DNA from: JANPCX01 sp050916095
GTDB lineage: Bacteria > Pseudomonadota > Gammaproteobacteria > Burkholderiales > Burkholderiaceae_C
Assembly (NCBI GenBank): GCA_050916095.1
Contig: CP050901.1
Coordinates: 3,534,001-3,598,000 of the forward strand
Direction: 5' to 3'
DNA length: 64,000 nucleotides
The notes under the pieces were generated by a model, which was given only the letters and a program-made list of their open reading frames with translations, was not told where the DNA came from and ran no database searches. Positions 39,542 to 48,388 of this stretch are shown piece by piece. Both the position numbers and the translations under genes were made by a program. Position 1 is the first letter of the stretch. Every line of letters begins with the position of its first letter.

Positions 39542-41452
39542 CCCGAGTTCGACACCAATCGTCCATTCCGGGCGGTTTCCCTGCTTTGGTCTCAATGAAA
39601 TCAACCAGTTAGAGGTGCTGAGTTGGATTTTCTGTAGTGGCACGTATAAACATTGAGTGTGTTGGCACTTAGTAGGTGATCGGCTACACTTCGGCCATGT
39701 TCATCAAGCTCACCCGATCCGGCGAACGCACCTACGCGCAGCTCGTCGAGTCGTTCCGCGATGAACACGGCAAGCCTCGACAGCGCACGGTGGCCACGCT
39801 GGGTCGCATCGACGAGCGTGGCGGCCAGGTCGATTCGCTCCTCAACGGCCTGCTGCGTGCCAAGGGGCGGCCCGTGGTGGTCGCAGGCGATCCTCAGGTG
39901 CGCTTCGAGTCGGCTTTGTCTCTGGGTGATGTCTGGGCCCTTGATGCGCTGTGGCATGAGCTCGGCTTCAATCGCCTGGGGGCTGTATTCCGGCGCGCCC
40001 GCTTCACCACCGCAGTCGAACAGGCGATCCGCGTGATGGTCTTCAACCGGCTGTGTGACCCCGAGTCCAAGCTGGGGGTGCTACGCTGGCTGCAGACTGT
40101 CTGCATGCCGGGCGTCGATCTGGACAAGCTGACCCACCAGCACTTGCTGCGCAGCATGGACGCACTGATGGACCACCAGCATGCGGTCGACGACTGCGTG
40201 GCGCAGCTGCTGCGCCCGCTCATCGATAAAGACCTCTCTGTGGTCTTCTACGACCTGACCACCATCCGTGCCGAAGGCCTCAGCCAGCAAGACGGCGATG
40301 TGCGCCACTTCGGCATGCCCAAGGAAGGCGTCATCGCTCGGCAGTTCATGCTGGGTGTGGTGCAAACGGCCGATGGCATGCCGATCTACCACGAGGTCTT
40401 CGACGGCAACACGGCCGAGGCGCCAACGCTGGAGCCTACGCTCAAGACGGTGCTCCAGCGCTACCCGCACATTCGCCGCCTGGTGGTGGTGGCCGACCGT
40501 GGGCTGCTGTCGCTGGACAACATCGAGGCGCTGGCCAAGCTGCACGTGGCCGCAGATCGGCCACTGGAGTTCATCTTGGCGGTGCCGGGACGGCGTTACG
40601 GCGAGTTTGTTGATCTCCTGGAGCCCATGAGTGCACGCGCGGCCCAGGCCACGGAAGAAATCATCGAGGAAGAGCAGTGGCAAGGCCACCGCCTGGTGGT
40701 GGCCCACAACCCTGTGCGTGCGGCCGAGCAGACCCAGGAGCGACTGGCGCGTATCCATGCCTTGCAGCAGCGCGCTCAAGCGTTGGCCGGCAAGCTCGAC
40801 GCCCAGGATGAAGGCAAGGTCCAGCGTGGTCGCAAGCTCTCGGATTCGGGCGCAAAGGCGCGCTTCTTCCATGAAGTCAGCGACGCCCATCTGGCGCGCA
40901 TCATCAAGGTCGACCTTCAGTCCGATCTGTTCACCCACCAAATCGACGAGGCCGCGCTGGCTAGGGCCCAGCTGATGGACGGCAAGCTGATGTTGATCAC
41001 AAATGTCCGGGACATGACCCCGCTCGAGGTGGTGCATCGCTACAAGTCACTGGCCGACATCGAGCGCGGCTTTAAGGTGCTCAAGTCCGAGATCGAGATC
41101 GCCCCGGTCTTGCACCGCCTGCCCGAGCGCATCAAAGCTCACGCCAGCATCTGCTTCATGGCGTTGATCCTGTACCGCGTGATGCGCCAGCGTCTGAAGC
41201 TTGCCGGCAGCGAGCTCTCGCCAGAGGCCGCGTTGGCAGACTTGCGTCGCATCCAGCGTCACACCGTCAGCATCGACAGCGCAGCCCCAATCCACGGCGT
41301 GTCAACCGTTCAACCACGTCAGGCCGCATCCCTGGCTGCACTCAACATCAAGAAGCCCACCGTCGACACCCAGATGTCCCTGCTGTAGTGGCAATTCCGA
41401 AGGCCTGATCTATATGGATCAAGGACTTACAGCAGTTGGTGTCGAACTCGGG
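39542..41452 (+). mobile_element. IS1634-family insertion sequence, 1911 bp
   Basis: Perfect 17-bp terminal inverted repeats (CCCGAGTTCGACACCAA at 39542-39558 and its complement at 41436-41452) bound a single transposase gene. The 6-bp direct repeats TGCACA at 39536-39541 and 41453-41458 are the target duplication. All parts are intact, so the element looks complete and possibly still active. It interrupts a PaaK-like ligase gene. Confidence 0.93.
39697..41388 (+). CDS. IS1634-family DDE transposase
   Basis: A 563-residue transposase from ATG 39697 (MFIKLTRSGERTYAQLVESF). The DDE residues are visible in VVFYDLTTIRAEG, RLVVVADRGLLS and YKSLADIERGFKVLKSEI, the YREK-like signature of the IS4 superfamily. 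A helical insertion with many charged residues lies between the second D and E. It fits IS1634 by length and start. The GC content and codon use are somewhat higher in CTG/GCC than the interrupted host gene. Confidence 0.92.
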   Translation: MFIKLTRSGERTYAQLVESFRDEHGKPRQRTVATLGRIDERGGQVDSLLNGLLRAKGRPVVVAGDPQVRFESALSLGDVWALDALWHELGFNRLGAVFRRARFTTAVEQAIRVMVFNRLCDPESKLGVLRWLQTVCMPGVDLDKLTHQHLLRSMDALMDHQHAVDDCVAQLLRPLIDKDLSVVFYDLTTIRAEGLSQQDGDVRHFGMPKEGVIARQFMLGVVQTADGMPIYHEVFDGNTAEAPTLEPTLKTVLQRYPHIRRLVVVADRGLLSLDNIEALAKLHVAADRPLEFILAVPGRRYGEFVDLLEPMSARAAQATEEIIEEEQWQGHRLVVAHNPVRAAEQTQERLARIHALQQRAQALAGKLDAQDEGKVQRGRKLSDSGAKARFFHEVSDAHLARIIKVDLQSDLFTHQIDEAALARAQLMDGKLMLITNVRDMTPLEVVHRYKSLADIERGFKVLKSEIEIAPVLHRLPERIKAHASICFMALILYRVMRQRLKLAGSELSPEAALADLRRIQRHTVSIDSAAPIHGVSTVQPRQAASLAALNIKKPTVDTQMSLL

Positions 41453-42066
41453 TGCACACCGAACACATCAACACCCGAGCCGCCCTGGCGCAATTGCCCG
41501 TGGTGCGCAAGCACGAATTGATGGAGAGTCAACACACCAGTGCCCCGCATGATGTGTTCGGTGGCTTCTCGGCCGTCAGTTGGGGGCGTGACGGCCCACA
41601 AACTCAGCGCCCCTTGCGGGTGTTTGCCTCACCTGGGCCCATCCATGAGCCAGAAGGTCGAGCCCCGAACTACTGGCGCATCGCGCGAGCCCTGTTTGCG
41701 GCGGGTTTTCGTGCGGGCGACTTGGTCCACAACGCGTTCAGCTACCACCTCACCCCCGCAGGCTCCATGATGGAAACCGGCGCCCATGCACTGGGTTGCA
41801 CCGTGTTCCCCGCGGGCACGGGGCAAACGGAGCAACAGGTGCAGGCGATACGAACCTTGCAGCCCAGCGCCTACACCGGCACCCCCAGTTTTCTGAAAAT
41901 CATTCTCGACAAAGCGGTCGACATGGGCGTGGCCTTGCCTTCGCTCCAACGCGCCTTGGTCAGTGGTGAGGCCTTTCCCGCCAGTTTGCGCGACGACTTG
42001 CTCGCTCGCGGCATACAAGCCTTTCAGTGTTACGCCACGGCCGACCTCGGAATGATCGCCTACGAA
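41453..42066 (+). pseudogene. phenylacetate-CoA-ligase-like gene, fragment 2 of 3
   Basis: The middle part of the interrupted gene, beginning with the duplicated TGCACA. It reads EHINTRAALAQLPVVRKHELM..., FASPGPIHEPEG (the P-loop region), YWRIARALFAAGFRAGDLVHNAFSYHLTPAGSMMETGAHALGCTVFPAGTG split over residues ~100-160, TGTPSFLKIILDKA and CYATADLGMIAYE. These are conserved blocks of the AMP-binding domain. It has no internal stop. It is cut after TACGAA (42061-42066) by a second insertion sequence. Confidence 0.9.
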
Positions 42067-43696
42067 GTCGGCCCTGCAAAACCCCTGCAACCCGCATGAA
42101 TGCTGGCGATATGGGGTAAATGCTGACGACGGGATCTCTCAGGAATCGTTATCGGAGAGTAATTTTTCTGGGGGATTTGCATGACAGCCACCGCAGACTT
42201 CTTTCGCGCACGCCTGGACGGGATGGTCGATCACAAACATCCACTGGTGGTTTTGAGCAAACGGCTGCCCTGGGCCGCGATTGAACAAGCCCTGGCACCG
42301 CACTTCGCTCGCCAGGCTCGCCCAGGCTCCAAGCGGGTGACGGCGGACTTGTTGGGAGCGCATGAAGTCGAATTTGGCAACGGCATCAGCCCCGCAGGCC
42401 GCCCGCGCCTGTCAATTCGGCTGATGGCCAGCTTGCAGTACCTGAAGAACTCCTTCAACCTCAGTGACGAAGAACTCGTTCAGCGCTGGAGCGAGAACGT
42501 GGTGTGGCAGTTCTTCAGCGGCATGGAGTATTACGAACCACGCTTGCCCTGCGATCCAACCCAGATCGGCCGCTTTCGCCGCGCCGTGGGCGAAGAAGGT
42601 CTGGAGCAGTTGCTCAAGGCCACCATCGAGACAGCGGTGCAGATCAAGGCCATCAAGCCCAGCGAGCTGGAACGCGTGATCGTGGACACCACCGTGCAGG
42701 AGAAGGCCATCGCCCACCCGGTGGACAGTCGGCTGCTGGAGATTGCGCGGCACAAAGTGGTGAATGCTGCCAAACGAGTGGGCATCAGTTTGAAGCAGAC
42801 ATTTGCGTTTGAAGCCAAAACGCTCAGACGCCAGGCCGGGGGTTACGCCCACGCCAAGCAGTTCAAGCGTTTGAAGAAAGCCGTCAAACGCCAGCGCACA
42901 ATCCTCGGGGTGGTGATGCGTGAAGTGCAGCGCAAGCTTGATGTGTTGGTGGCACCCGGGCCGACAGCGCTGAGTGCGCTCAAGACCTGGTTGGAGCGGG
43001 CCGAACGCATCCGCACGCAACAGCGAGGCGACAAGGGCAAGCTGTACGCGCTGCATGCGCCTGAGGTGGAGTGCATCGGCAAGGGCAAGGCCAGGAAGCC
43101 CTATGAGTTTGGTGTGAAGGTCAGCCTGGCTGTCACGCACCTGCGTGGTTTGATGGTGGGGGCCAGAAGTTTCCCCGGCAACCCGTTTGATGGGCACACA
43201 TTGGCTGCGCAACTGGAGCAAACCAACAACCTGATGCAAGACCTGGGGCGTGTGCCCAAGCAAGTGGTCGTGGACTTGGGGTTCCGGGGCGTGGACGCGG
43301 ACAACCCGAACGTGGAGATCATCCACCGTGGCAAGTACAAGTCACTGACCAAGGTGCAACGCAAGTGGCTCAAACGGCGTCAGGCCATCGAGCCGCTGAT
43401 CGGCCACACCAAGGTGGACCACGGCATGCAGCGCTGTTGGCTCAAAGGCGAGTTGGGTGATGCGCTGCACGCACTGAGTTGTGCGGCGGGGTACAACATC
43501 CGCTGGCTGCTGCGGGCTATCGCGGCCAAGTCTGCAAAAGACGCGAAGGCGTTTTTGTTGACCCTGCTCGGGCTGAGCTTATGGGGTCAACTCAGGGCAG
43601 CCAGGGCACGGCTCGGCGCAAAAAACTTGCTCGGTTGGAAATTCACGCCATCGTCAGTAATGGCTTGCGGGGTGAAATGAATTTTGCAGGGCCGAC
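42067..43696 (+). mobile_element. IS5-type insertion sequence, 1630 bp
   Basis: Perfect 15-bp terminal inverted repeats (GTCGGCCCTGCAAAA at 42067-42081, complement at 43682-43696), extended imperfectly inwards, enclose one transposase gene. Direct repeats TACGAA at 42061-42066 and 43697-43702 are the apparent target duplication; six bases is longer than usual for IS5, so the exact family or end position should be taken with caution. Inserted in the same ligase gene as the IS1634-type element. Confidence 0.88.
42181..43680 (+). CDS. IS5-like DDE transposase
   Basis: A 499-residue transposase with an N-terminal DUF772-type domain (DHKHPLVVLSKRLPWAAIEQ..., GRPRLSIRLMASLQYLKNSFNLSDEELVQRW), typical of the long IS5-group enzymes. 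The catalytic residues are seen in RVIVDTTVQEKAI, QVVVDLGFRGVD and RQAIEPLIGHTKVDHGMQR. GGGGGA precedes the ATG. It appears intact. The stop lies 2 bp before the right terminal repeat. Confidence 0.88.
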   Translation: MTATADFFRARLDGMVDHKHPLVVLSKRLPWAAIEQALAPHFARQARPGSKRVTADLLGAHEVEFGNGISPAGRPRLSIRLMASLQYLKNSFNLSDEELVQRWSENVVWQFFSGMEYYEPRLPCDPTQIGRFRRAVGEEGLEQLLKATIETAVQIKAIKPSELERVIVDTTVQEKAIAHPVDSRLLEIARHKVVNAAKRVGISLKQTFAFEAKTLRRQAGGYAHAKQFKRLKKAVKRQRTILGVVMREVQRKLDVLVAPGPTALSALKTWLERAERIRTQQRGDKGKLYALHAPEVECIGKGKARKPYEFGVKVSLAVTHLRGLMVGARSFPGNPFDGHTLAAQLEQTNNLMQDLGRVPKQVVVDLGFRGVDADNPNVEIIHRGKYKSLTKVQRKWLKRRQAIEPLIGHTKVDHGMQRCWLKGELGDALHALSCAAGYNIRWLLRAIAAKSAKDAKAFLLTLLGLSLWGQLRAARARLGAKNLLGWKFTPSSVMACGVK

Positions 43697-44233
43697 TACG
43701 AAACATCAGCCCGTGAAGGTTTGGTGCTAGATGAAGAGGTGATTGTGGAAATCGTGCGCCCCGGAACGGGCGAGCCCGTGTCCGATGGCGAAGTCGGCGA
43801 AGTGGTGGTCACCACCCTCAACCCCGACTACCCCTTGATTCGTTTTGGCACGGGCGATTTGTCTGCGGTATTGCCCGGCCCCTGCCCTACCGGCCGCAGC
43901 CATACCCGCATTCGCGGCTGGCTCGGCCGCGCTGACCAAACCGCCAAAGTGCGCGGCATGTTTGTGCACCCCTCCCAAGTGGCCACCATAGTCAGCCGCC
44001 ACCCCGAGGTGCAACGCGCCCGTTTGGTGGTGGACACAGAAGCGACTCAAGATCGCATGACACTTTGGGTGGAAACCGCAGCCTTGCCCGACAGCACCAA
44101 GGCCAGACTGAGTGAGCAGCTAATTACCAGCATGCGCGACATCACCAAACTCAGAGGGGAAGTTCAGTTCAGCAACATCGGCAGTTTGCCCAACGACGGC
44201 AAGGTGGTGGTTGATCAGCGGCCAGTGGGCTAA
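43697..44233 (+). pseudogene. phenylacetate-CoA-ligase-like gene, fragment 3 of 3
   Basis: The C-terminal part, resuming with the duplicated TACGAA as YETSAREGLVLDEEVIVEIVRPGTGEPV, then GEVGEVVVTTLNPDYPLIRFGTGDLSA and the C-terminal AMP-binding domain (RIRGWLGRADQTAKVRGMFVHPSQVA..., NDGKVVVDQRPVG). It has no frameshift and ends at TAA after 178 residues. A short separate ORF could start here, but it would lack the substrate and adenylate sites. Confidence 0.9.
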
Positions 44234-44258
44234 GAGCCGCTAACAAAACACCGCATAC

Positions 44259-44333
44259 ACCGTTCGCCCTGAGCTTGTCGAAGGGCCTTGCACCGACGTA
44301 CGCGCTGGCTTCGACAAGCTCAGCCCGAACGGT
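44259..44333. repeat. dispersed palindromic repeat, copy 8
   Basis: ACCGTTCGCCCTGAGCTTGTCGAAG and CTTCGACAAGCTCAGCCCGAACGGT enclose a loop with TACGCGCTGG. Further flanking arms GCTAACAAAAC (44239-44249) and GTTTTGTTAGC extend the palindrome, giving one of the longest hairpins in the window. It lies 25 bp after the ligase pseudogene and upstream of the Bug-type gene. Confidence 0.88.
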
Positions 44334-44514
44334 TTTGTTAGCGAGTCTAAGGAGCACCGCAAATAAACGTTGCCGAGTAAGTAGTTTCCGTGATCCGCCC
44401 CCAGCACTGCCGCTTCACAATGCCCCAACACCGGTTTCCTCAGGCCCGCGCACGGCGGTTGAGTCGGTGCCAAAAACATCCCATCAGCGACCGCTATTAA
44501 CAAGGAGTTCCACT

Positions 44515-45486
44515 ATGAAACGACTGCTTTTGGCCACGGCCGCCATCTTGGGTTCTGCCGCTGCGTTGGCGGAGTACCCCGACAAACCCATCACCATCGT
44601 CGTGCCGTTTGCGGCCGGTGGCCCCACCGACAAAGTGGCGCGCGACCTGGCCGAAGCACTTCGCAAACCACTGAACAACGCGACCATCGTGGTCGAAAAC
44701 ACTGCAGGTGCAGGTGGCACCTTGGGGGCCGCCAAAGTCGCTAAAGCCAGCAACGATGGCTACACCTTGCTCGTCACCCACTTGGGCATGGCAACAGCAC
44801 CCGCCCTTTACCGCAGCTTGCCTTACAAGGCACTAGAAGACTTCGAGTACCTGGGTGTCATCAATGAAGTGCCCATGACGCTCATCGGCAGGCCCAACCT
44901 GCCGGCCAACAACTACCAGGAGTTGGTCAAATGGATGGAAGCCAACAAGGGCAAGATCAACCTTGCCAACGCTGGTCTGGGGTCTGCGTCGCACCTGTGC
45001 GGATTGATGTTCCAAAGCACGATTCAAATCGACATGACCACCATTCCATACAAAGGAACAGGGCCTGCCATGACCGACTTGCTCGGCGGTCAGGTTGACC
45101 TGATGTGCGACCAAACCACCAACACCACCGGTCAAATTGAAGCAGGCAAAGTCAAAGCCTTTGCCGTCAGCACATCCAAACGTCTGACCACACCCGCTCT
45201 GGCGAAACTGCCCACGCTCGACGAGGCGGGTTTGAAGGGGTTTAACGTCAGCACCTGGCATGCTTTTTATGCGCCTAAAGGAACTCCCAAAGCCGTGGTT
45301 GATAAGCTCAATGCGGCACTGAAGTCGGCGCTGAAAGACGCGGATTTTGTGAAGCGTCAAGAGGCACTGGGCGCAGTCATCGTGAGCGACGCCCGCGTCA
45401 ACGGTGCTGACCACAAGAAATTCGTCGAAACCGAAACCGCCAAGTGGGGGCCGATCATCAAGGCGGCGGGGCAGTATGCAGATTGA
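44515..45486 (+). CDS. Bug/TctC-family tricarboxylate-type substrate-binding protein
   Basis: A 323-residue periplasmic binding protein. It has AAGGAG before the ATG, a signal peptide ending AALA (about residue 19), and then EYPDKPITIVVPFAAGGPTDKVARDLA, the classic Bug/TctC start. Further blocks are VENTAGAGGTLGAAKVAKA, DGYTLLVTHLG, IPYKGTGPAMTDLLGGQVDLMCDQ and GLKGFNVSTWHAFYAPKGTP. Such proteins bind organic acids for tripartite tricarboxylate transporters or act as sensors; no TctA/TctB genes are in the window. The broken PaaK-like ligase lies just upstream, suggesting an aromatic acid as ligand, by inference only. Confidence 0.9.
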   Translation: MKRLLLATAAILGSAAALAEYPDKPITIVVPFAAGGPTDKVARDLAEALRKPLNNATIVVENTAGAGGTLGAAKVAKASNDGYTLLVTHLGMATAPALYRSLPYKALEDFEYLGVINEVPMTLIGRPNLPANNYQELVKWMEANKGKINLANAGLGSASHLCGLMFQSTIQIDMTTIPYKGTGPAMTDLLGGQVDLMCDQTTNTTGQIEAGKVKAFAVSTSKRLTTPALAKLPTLDEAGLKGFNVSTWHAFYAPKGTPKAVVDKLNAALKSALKDADFVKRQEALGAVIVSDARVNGADHKKFVETETAKWGPIIKAAGQYAD

Positions 45487-45525
45487 GCTGAAAGCCAGAA
45501 CACTGCAAATGGTTTAAGTTGAAAC

Positions 45526-45551
45526 AAAGCCGCCTAAACAGGCGGCTTTTT
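45526..45551 (+). terminator. Rho-independent terminator after the Bug-type gene
   Basis: The stem AAAGCCGCC/GGCGGCTTT with loop TAAACA is followed by TTTGTTT. It starts 40 bp after the stop codon. It can also serve, in the opposite orientation, the TauE/SafE gene that converges on it. Confidence 0.87.
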
Positions 45552-45608
45552 GTTTGGGTTGGCTGAGGTGCTGGCTACGCAAAAGTAACGTGTCACCCAA
45601 GCTCACGA

Positions 45609-46403
45609 TCAAGACAGCAGCAACCGAAGCGCAGAAATAATGAGCGCAAAGACGATGATCTTGCGCAACGTTTTTGTATTGAGTTTGCGCGACAGACGAA
45701 CGCCTATCGATGAAAAAATCACTCCGCTCACCACCAACAAAAACATTCCAAGGCCTGAAATTGCATCTGCTGACGAAACATCGACAGTGTCGTTGCCAGA
45801 ATTTTTGAGCAGTGAAAACAAGTACCCGGCCACCGAGAGAGCCCCAATCAACAAGCCGACCATGTTCGCTGTGGCAATTGCGTCTTGGAATTTGCTCTTC
45901 GTGGCGTAAACGAAATAGGCAATGGTGTAAGTGCCGCCACCGACGCCAATCAAGGTGGAAACGGCACCAATCACTCCGCCAAACGTGAAGTCGAGCGCGT
46001 TGTTGCTGGCCTTGGGGCCCTCGGACTCAGCAATCGGCCAAAGCATCACAACGGCCAAGCACAACTGCAACACTGCCACCAATCCGGGAGTCACCAAGCT
46101 CTGTGCGCTGCCAACTAGCACAGCGACCAATGGCGTAAGGAGCGCGGCCCCAAACACAAAGTACTTGGCCGAAGAAAAGATCGCCAAGCGCTCCTCGACG
46201 CTGCGAATTCGATACTGCTTTGTGGCGGCACCTATTGAGTTGAACAACACCACAAACCAAGAGATGATGATGGCATCGTGAAGAACGGCATTGCCGTATA
46301 GCCACGTCAGGGCTGGAATCACCACAATGCCGCCAGCTAAACCCACCAGACCAGCGATCAAACCCGAAAGTGCGCCAGCAAAGAGAAGCACCGCAATTTC
46401 CAT
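45609..46403 (-). CDS. TauE/SafE-family membrane transporter
   Basis: A 264-residue polytopic inner-membrane protein with about eight hydrophobic helices. It shows the two repeated motifs of the family (GLIAGLVGLAGGIVVIPALTWL near the N-terminus and GVIGAVSTLIGVGGGTYTIAYFVY in the second half). Members are proposed exporters of sulfite, sulfoacetate or other organosulfur anions; the substrate here is unknown. It converges on the Bug-type gene across a terminator. No neighbouring sulfur-metabolism gene is present. Confidence 0.87.
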   Translation of the reverse strand: MEIAVLLFAGALSGLIAGLVGLAGGIVVIPALTWLYGNAVLHDAIIISWFVVLFNSIGAATKQYRIRSVEERLAIFSSAKYFVFGAALLTPLVAVLVGSAQSLVTPGLVAVLQLCLAVVMLWPIAESEGPKASNNALDFTFGGVIGAVSTLIGVGGGTYTIAYFVYATKSKFQDAIATANMVGLLIGALSVAGYLFSLLKNSGNDTVDVSSADAISGLGMFLLVVSGVIFSSIGVRLSRKLNTKTLRKIIVFALIISALRLLLS

Positions 46404-46720
46404 TGGGAGGGGAGCAGGTTCGCCTCAACCTGTCACAAGTTGTTAAAGCGGCGCAGTATGTCACGACTGCAAGACACACTCGGGCCTTAGCCGTGCCGGG
46501 GAAAATGTCGAGCTGGCCTGGCGGCACCAAGCGGTGGTCTTTGATCGCCTCAGTTTCGCGGGGTCGGCACCCGGTTAGGGGACAACGTGAACAGAGCCGT
46601 ATTCAGCTCTGATTTAAGCAACAAAGTTCCGGCGCAGAGGCAGCGTTTTGAGGGTGTAAACGTCGTCCACCATGATTCGTAGCCAGAATCACGCCGATGC
46701 AATGCTCGAACGAAATTGAG
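46404..46720. other. 317-bp region without a recognised gene
   Basis: It separates the TauE/SafE gene from a small unknown gene. Short open frames exist on both strands but none has a ribosome binding site or recognisable sequence. A 19-codon minus-strand frame at 46614-46673 (MVDDVYTLKTLPLRRNFVA) looks protein-like but is too short to support. The region may hold remnants of a decayed gene. Confidence 0.5.
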
Positions 46721-46930
46721 CTATCGGTGATCGCTGCGCTCGAGTGTCGCTGCCGGAATTCGCAGACCATTGTCGAGGTTGCCGACGCCAATTGCCTTGG
46801 CCTGACTGTAGAACGGGAAATACTCCAACAAGGCGGCTTCGGTATCCTTGAGGTCGTCAACCGGATCGAAGACGAGCTTGCGCATGAACTCCGAACCATT
46901 GGCGAGAAGCACAGACATTACTTTTGGCAT
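46721..46930 (-). CDS. small protein of unknown function
   Basis: A 69-residue protein starting MPKVMSVLLANGSEFMRKLVF with a strong ribosome binding site (AAAGGAGCG, 5 nt before the ATG). The middle (DPVDDLKDTEAALLEYFPFYSQAKAIGVGNL) is acidic and amphipathic; no membrane segment or cysteine is present. It was not recognised. A TTGACA-type promoter with an overlapping palindrome lies 67-97 bp upstream, supporting expression. The opposite strand has a competing open frame of similar length without a ribosome binding site. Confidence 0.5.
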   Translation of the reverse strand: MPKVMSVLLANGSEFMRKLVFDPVDDLKDTEAALLEYFPFYSQAKAIGVGNLDNGLRIPAATLERSDHR

Positions 46931-46996
46931 CGCAGCGCTCCTTTCAAGTGATGGTGATACGCAACATTCCACCGCGTTGCATATGTATCAGCTTGT

Positions 46997-47038
46997 AATT
47001 TACCGTTGTACTCTCGTCCCCTGTCAATGACAACAGGG
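46997..47038 (-). promoter_or_regulatory. candidate promoter and palindrome for the small gene
   Basis: On the minus strand a perfect -35 box TTGACA (47022-47027) is followed, 19 bp on, by TAAATT (46997-47002). The -35 box lies inside the palindrome TGTCAATGACA (47022-47032), flanked by CCCTGT/ACAGGG arms (47019-47038). This could be an operator controlling the small gene at 46721-46930. Confidence 0.45.
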
Positions 47039-47241
47039 ATAACCAGACAATCACCACAGGGCGTGAACGACATCACGGCATAGGTGGGGGAAAATCGTTC
47101 TGATGGCGTCCTTTGGACGAGGAACTGAAGTCATCCGCGTTGACCACCCCCGATTCCAGTAGTCCAAATCTGACGGGCAAAGAGGACAATCCCCTACCTA
47201 ACTGTGATGCGACACACACGTCAACCACCGAGGAATTGAAT

Positions 47242-48357
47242 TTGAAACTCTCAGCACGCCTAGTCGTTTTCGCGTTTACCTCTTTGATCATCTCAAACAG
47301 CGTTTTGGCGCAAATCAGAATTGGACAAACCGCCGGATTTACAGGCATAGCCTCTGCTGGTGTTGCGGAAATCTCCACCGGAGCCAAGCTGTATTTGGAC
47401 CACATCAACGCCCAGGGCGGCATCAATGGCCAGAAGATTGAATTGGTGTCGATGGACGACAAATTCGACCCCGCGCTGGCCGCTGCAAACGCAAAAAAGT
47501 TAATCGCCGACAGCAAGGTGGTGGCTCTGTTTTTGACACGGGGCACGCCACACACTGAAGCCATCATGCCGCTGCTGAGCGAGGGGGGTATTCCACTGAT
47601 CGCGCCCTCAACCGGTGCGATGTCGCTGCACACCCCGGTGCATCCCTGGGTGTTCAATGTGCGCGCCACCTACCAAAGAGAGGCCGAACACCTGACGCGA
47701 CACTTGGCCATACCTGGCGCTCAAACGATTGCTGTCGTTCAAGTGAACGATTCTTTTGGTGCCGACGTCGCACCAGGGGTCTTTAAGGTGTTCAAGGAGC
47801 TGGGGAAACAACCTGCGGTGTACGAACTGTTTGATCGGGCAAAGCCGGACTTCACAGGGATAGCCGCCAAGATTGCCGCCGCCAAACCACTGTCGGTCAT
47901 CTTCATCGGGACAGGTTCAGCGGTTGTAGAGGGCACCAAGGCCATACGTGCGGCGGGGTCAAAAGCCACCATCGCCACCTTTTCGAACAACGCTTCTGCG
48001 GGATTTATCAAGTCGATGGGGGCCAACGCCACCAACATGATCGTCACTCAAGTGTTTCCTTCGCCAAGGTCGTTTAAGGTGGTCATTGCCGCCGAAGCGT
48101 CTCAGTTGGCGGCGAAAAAGAACATGGCCGAAGTCACACCACAAATGCTGGAAGGGTATGCGGCGGCCAAAGTGCTGGTGGCAGGGCTGAAACGGGCCGG
48201 CAATGACATCACCCGCAGCAACATCAAGAAAGCGCTGGAAACCTTCAACAAGGTGGACATCGGCGGGCTGGAAGTGAGCTTCACCCCCAACGACCACACA
48301 GGCCTGACTTTTTCGGAGTTGTCCATCGTGAGCGCCGAGGGCGTGTTTCGCCGCTGA
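47242..48357 (+). CDS. ABC transporter substrate-binding protein, branched-chain amino acid type
   Basis: A 371-residue protein of the Peripla_BP_6/LivJ-like family. The start is taken as TTG 47242: GAGGA lies 7 nt upstream, and it gives a proper signal peptide (MKLSARLVVFAFTSLIIS..., cleavage after VLA, about residue 23). The mature part starts QIRIGQTAGFTGIASAGVAEISTGAKLYLDHINAQGGINGQKIELVSMDDKFDP (family block given in part), with LTRGTPHTEAIMPLLSEGGIPLIAPSTG and VVQVNDSFGADVAPGV. No permease or ATPase genes are nearby, so it is an orphan. The ligand is unknown. Confidence 0.86.
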   Translation: MKLSARLVVFAFTSLIISNSVLAQIRIGQTAGFTGIASAGVAEISTGAKLYLDHINAQGGINGQKIELVSMDDKFDPALAAANAKKLIADSKVVALFLTRGTPHTEAIMPLLSEGGIPLIAPSTGAMSLHTPVHPWVFNVRATYQREAEHLTRHLAIPGAQTIAVVQVNDSFGADVAPGVFKVFKELGKQPAVYELFDRAKPDFTGIAAKIAAAKPLSVIFIGTGSAVVEGTKAIRAAGSKATIATFSNNASAGFIKSMGANATNMIVTQVFPSPRSFKVVIAAEASQLAAKKNMAEVTPQMLEGYAAAKVLVAGLKRAGNDITRSNIKKALETFNKVDIGGLEVSFTPNDHTGLTFSELSIVSAEGVFRR

Positions 48358-48388
48358 GAGGCCGCAGCCAACCGCCAGGGCAAACTGG

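Noticed and set aside
43721..44233. A separate AMP-ligase C-terminal gene starting at 43721 or nearby
   Set aside because: It is in frame with the two upstream fragments once the insertion sequences are removed and lacks the catalytic N-terminal part, so it is a pseudogene fragment.
46697..46951. A plus-strand open frame of 84 codons opposite the small gene at 46721-46930
   Set aside because: It looks protein-like, but lacks a ribosome binding site, while the minus-strand frame has a strong one and an upstream promoter.
46995..47009. TGTAATTTAC as a second HexR half-site
   Set aside because: Only one half matches and there is no symmetrical partner; no sugar gene is nearby.
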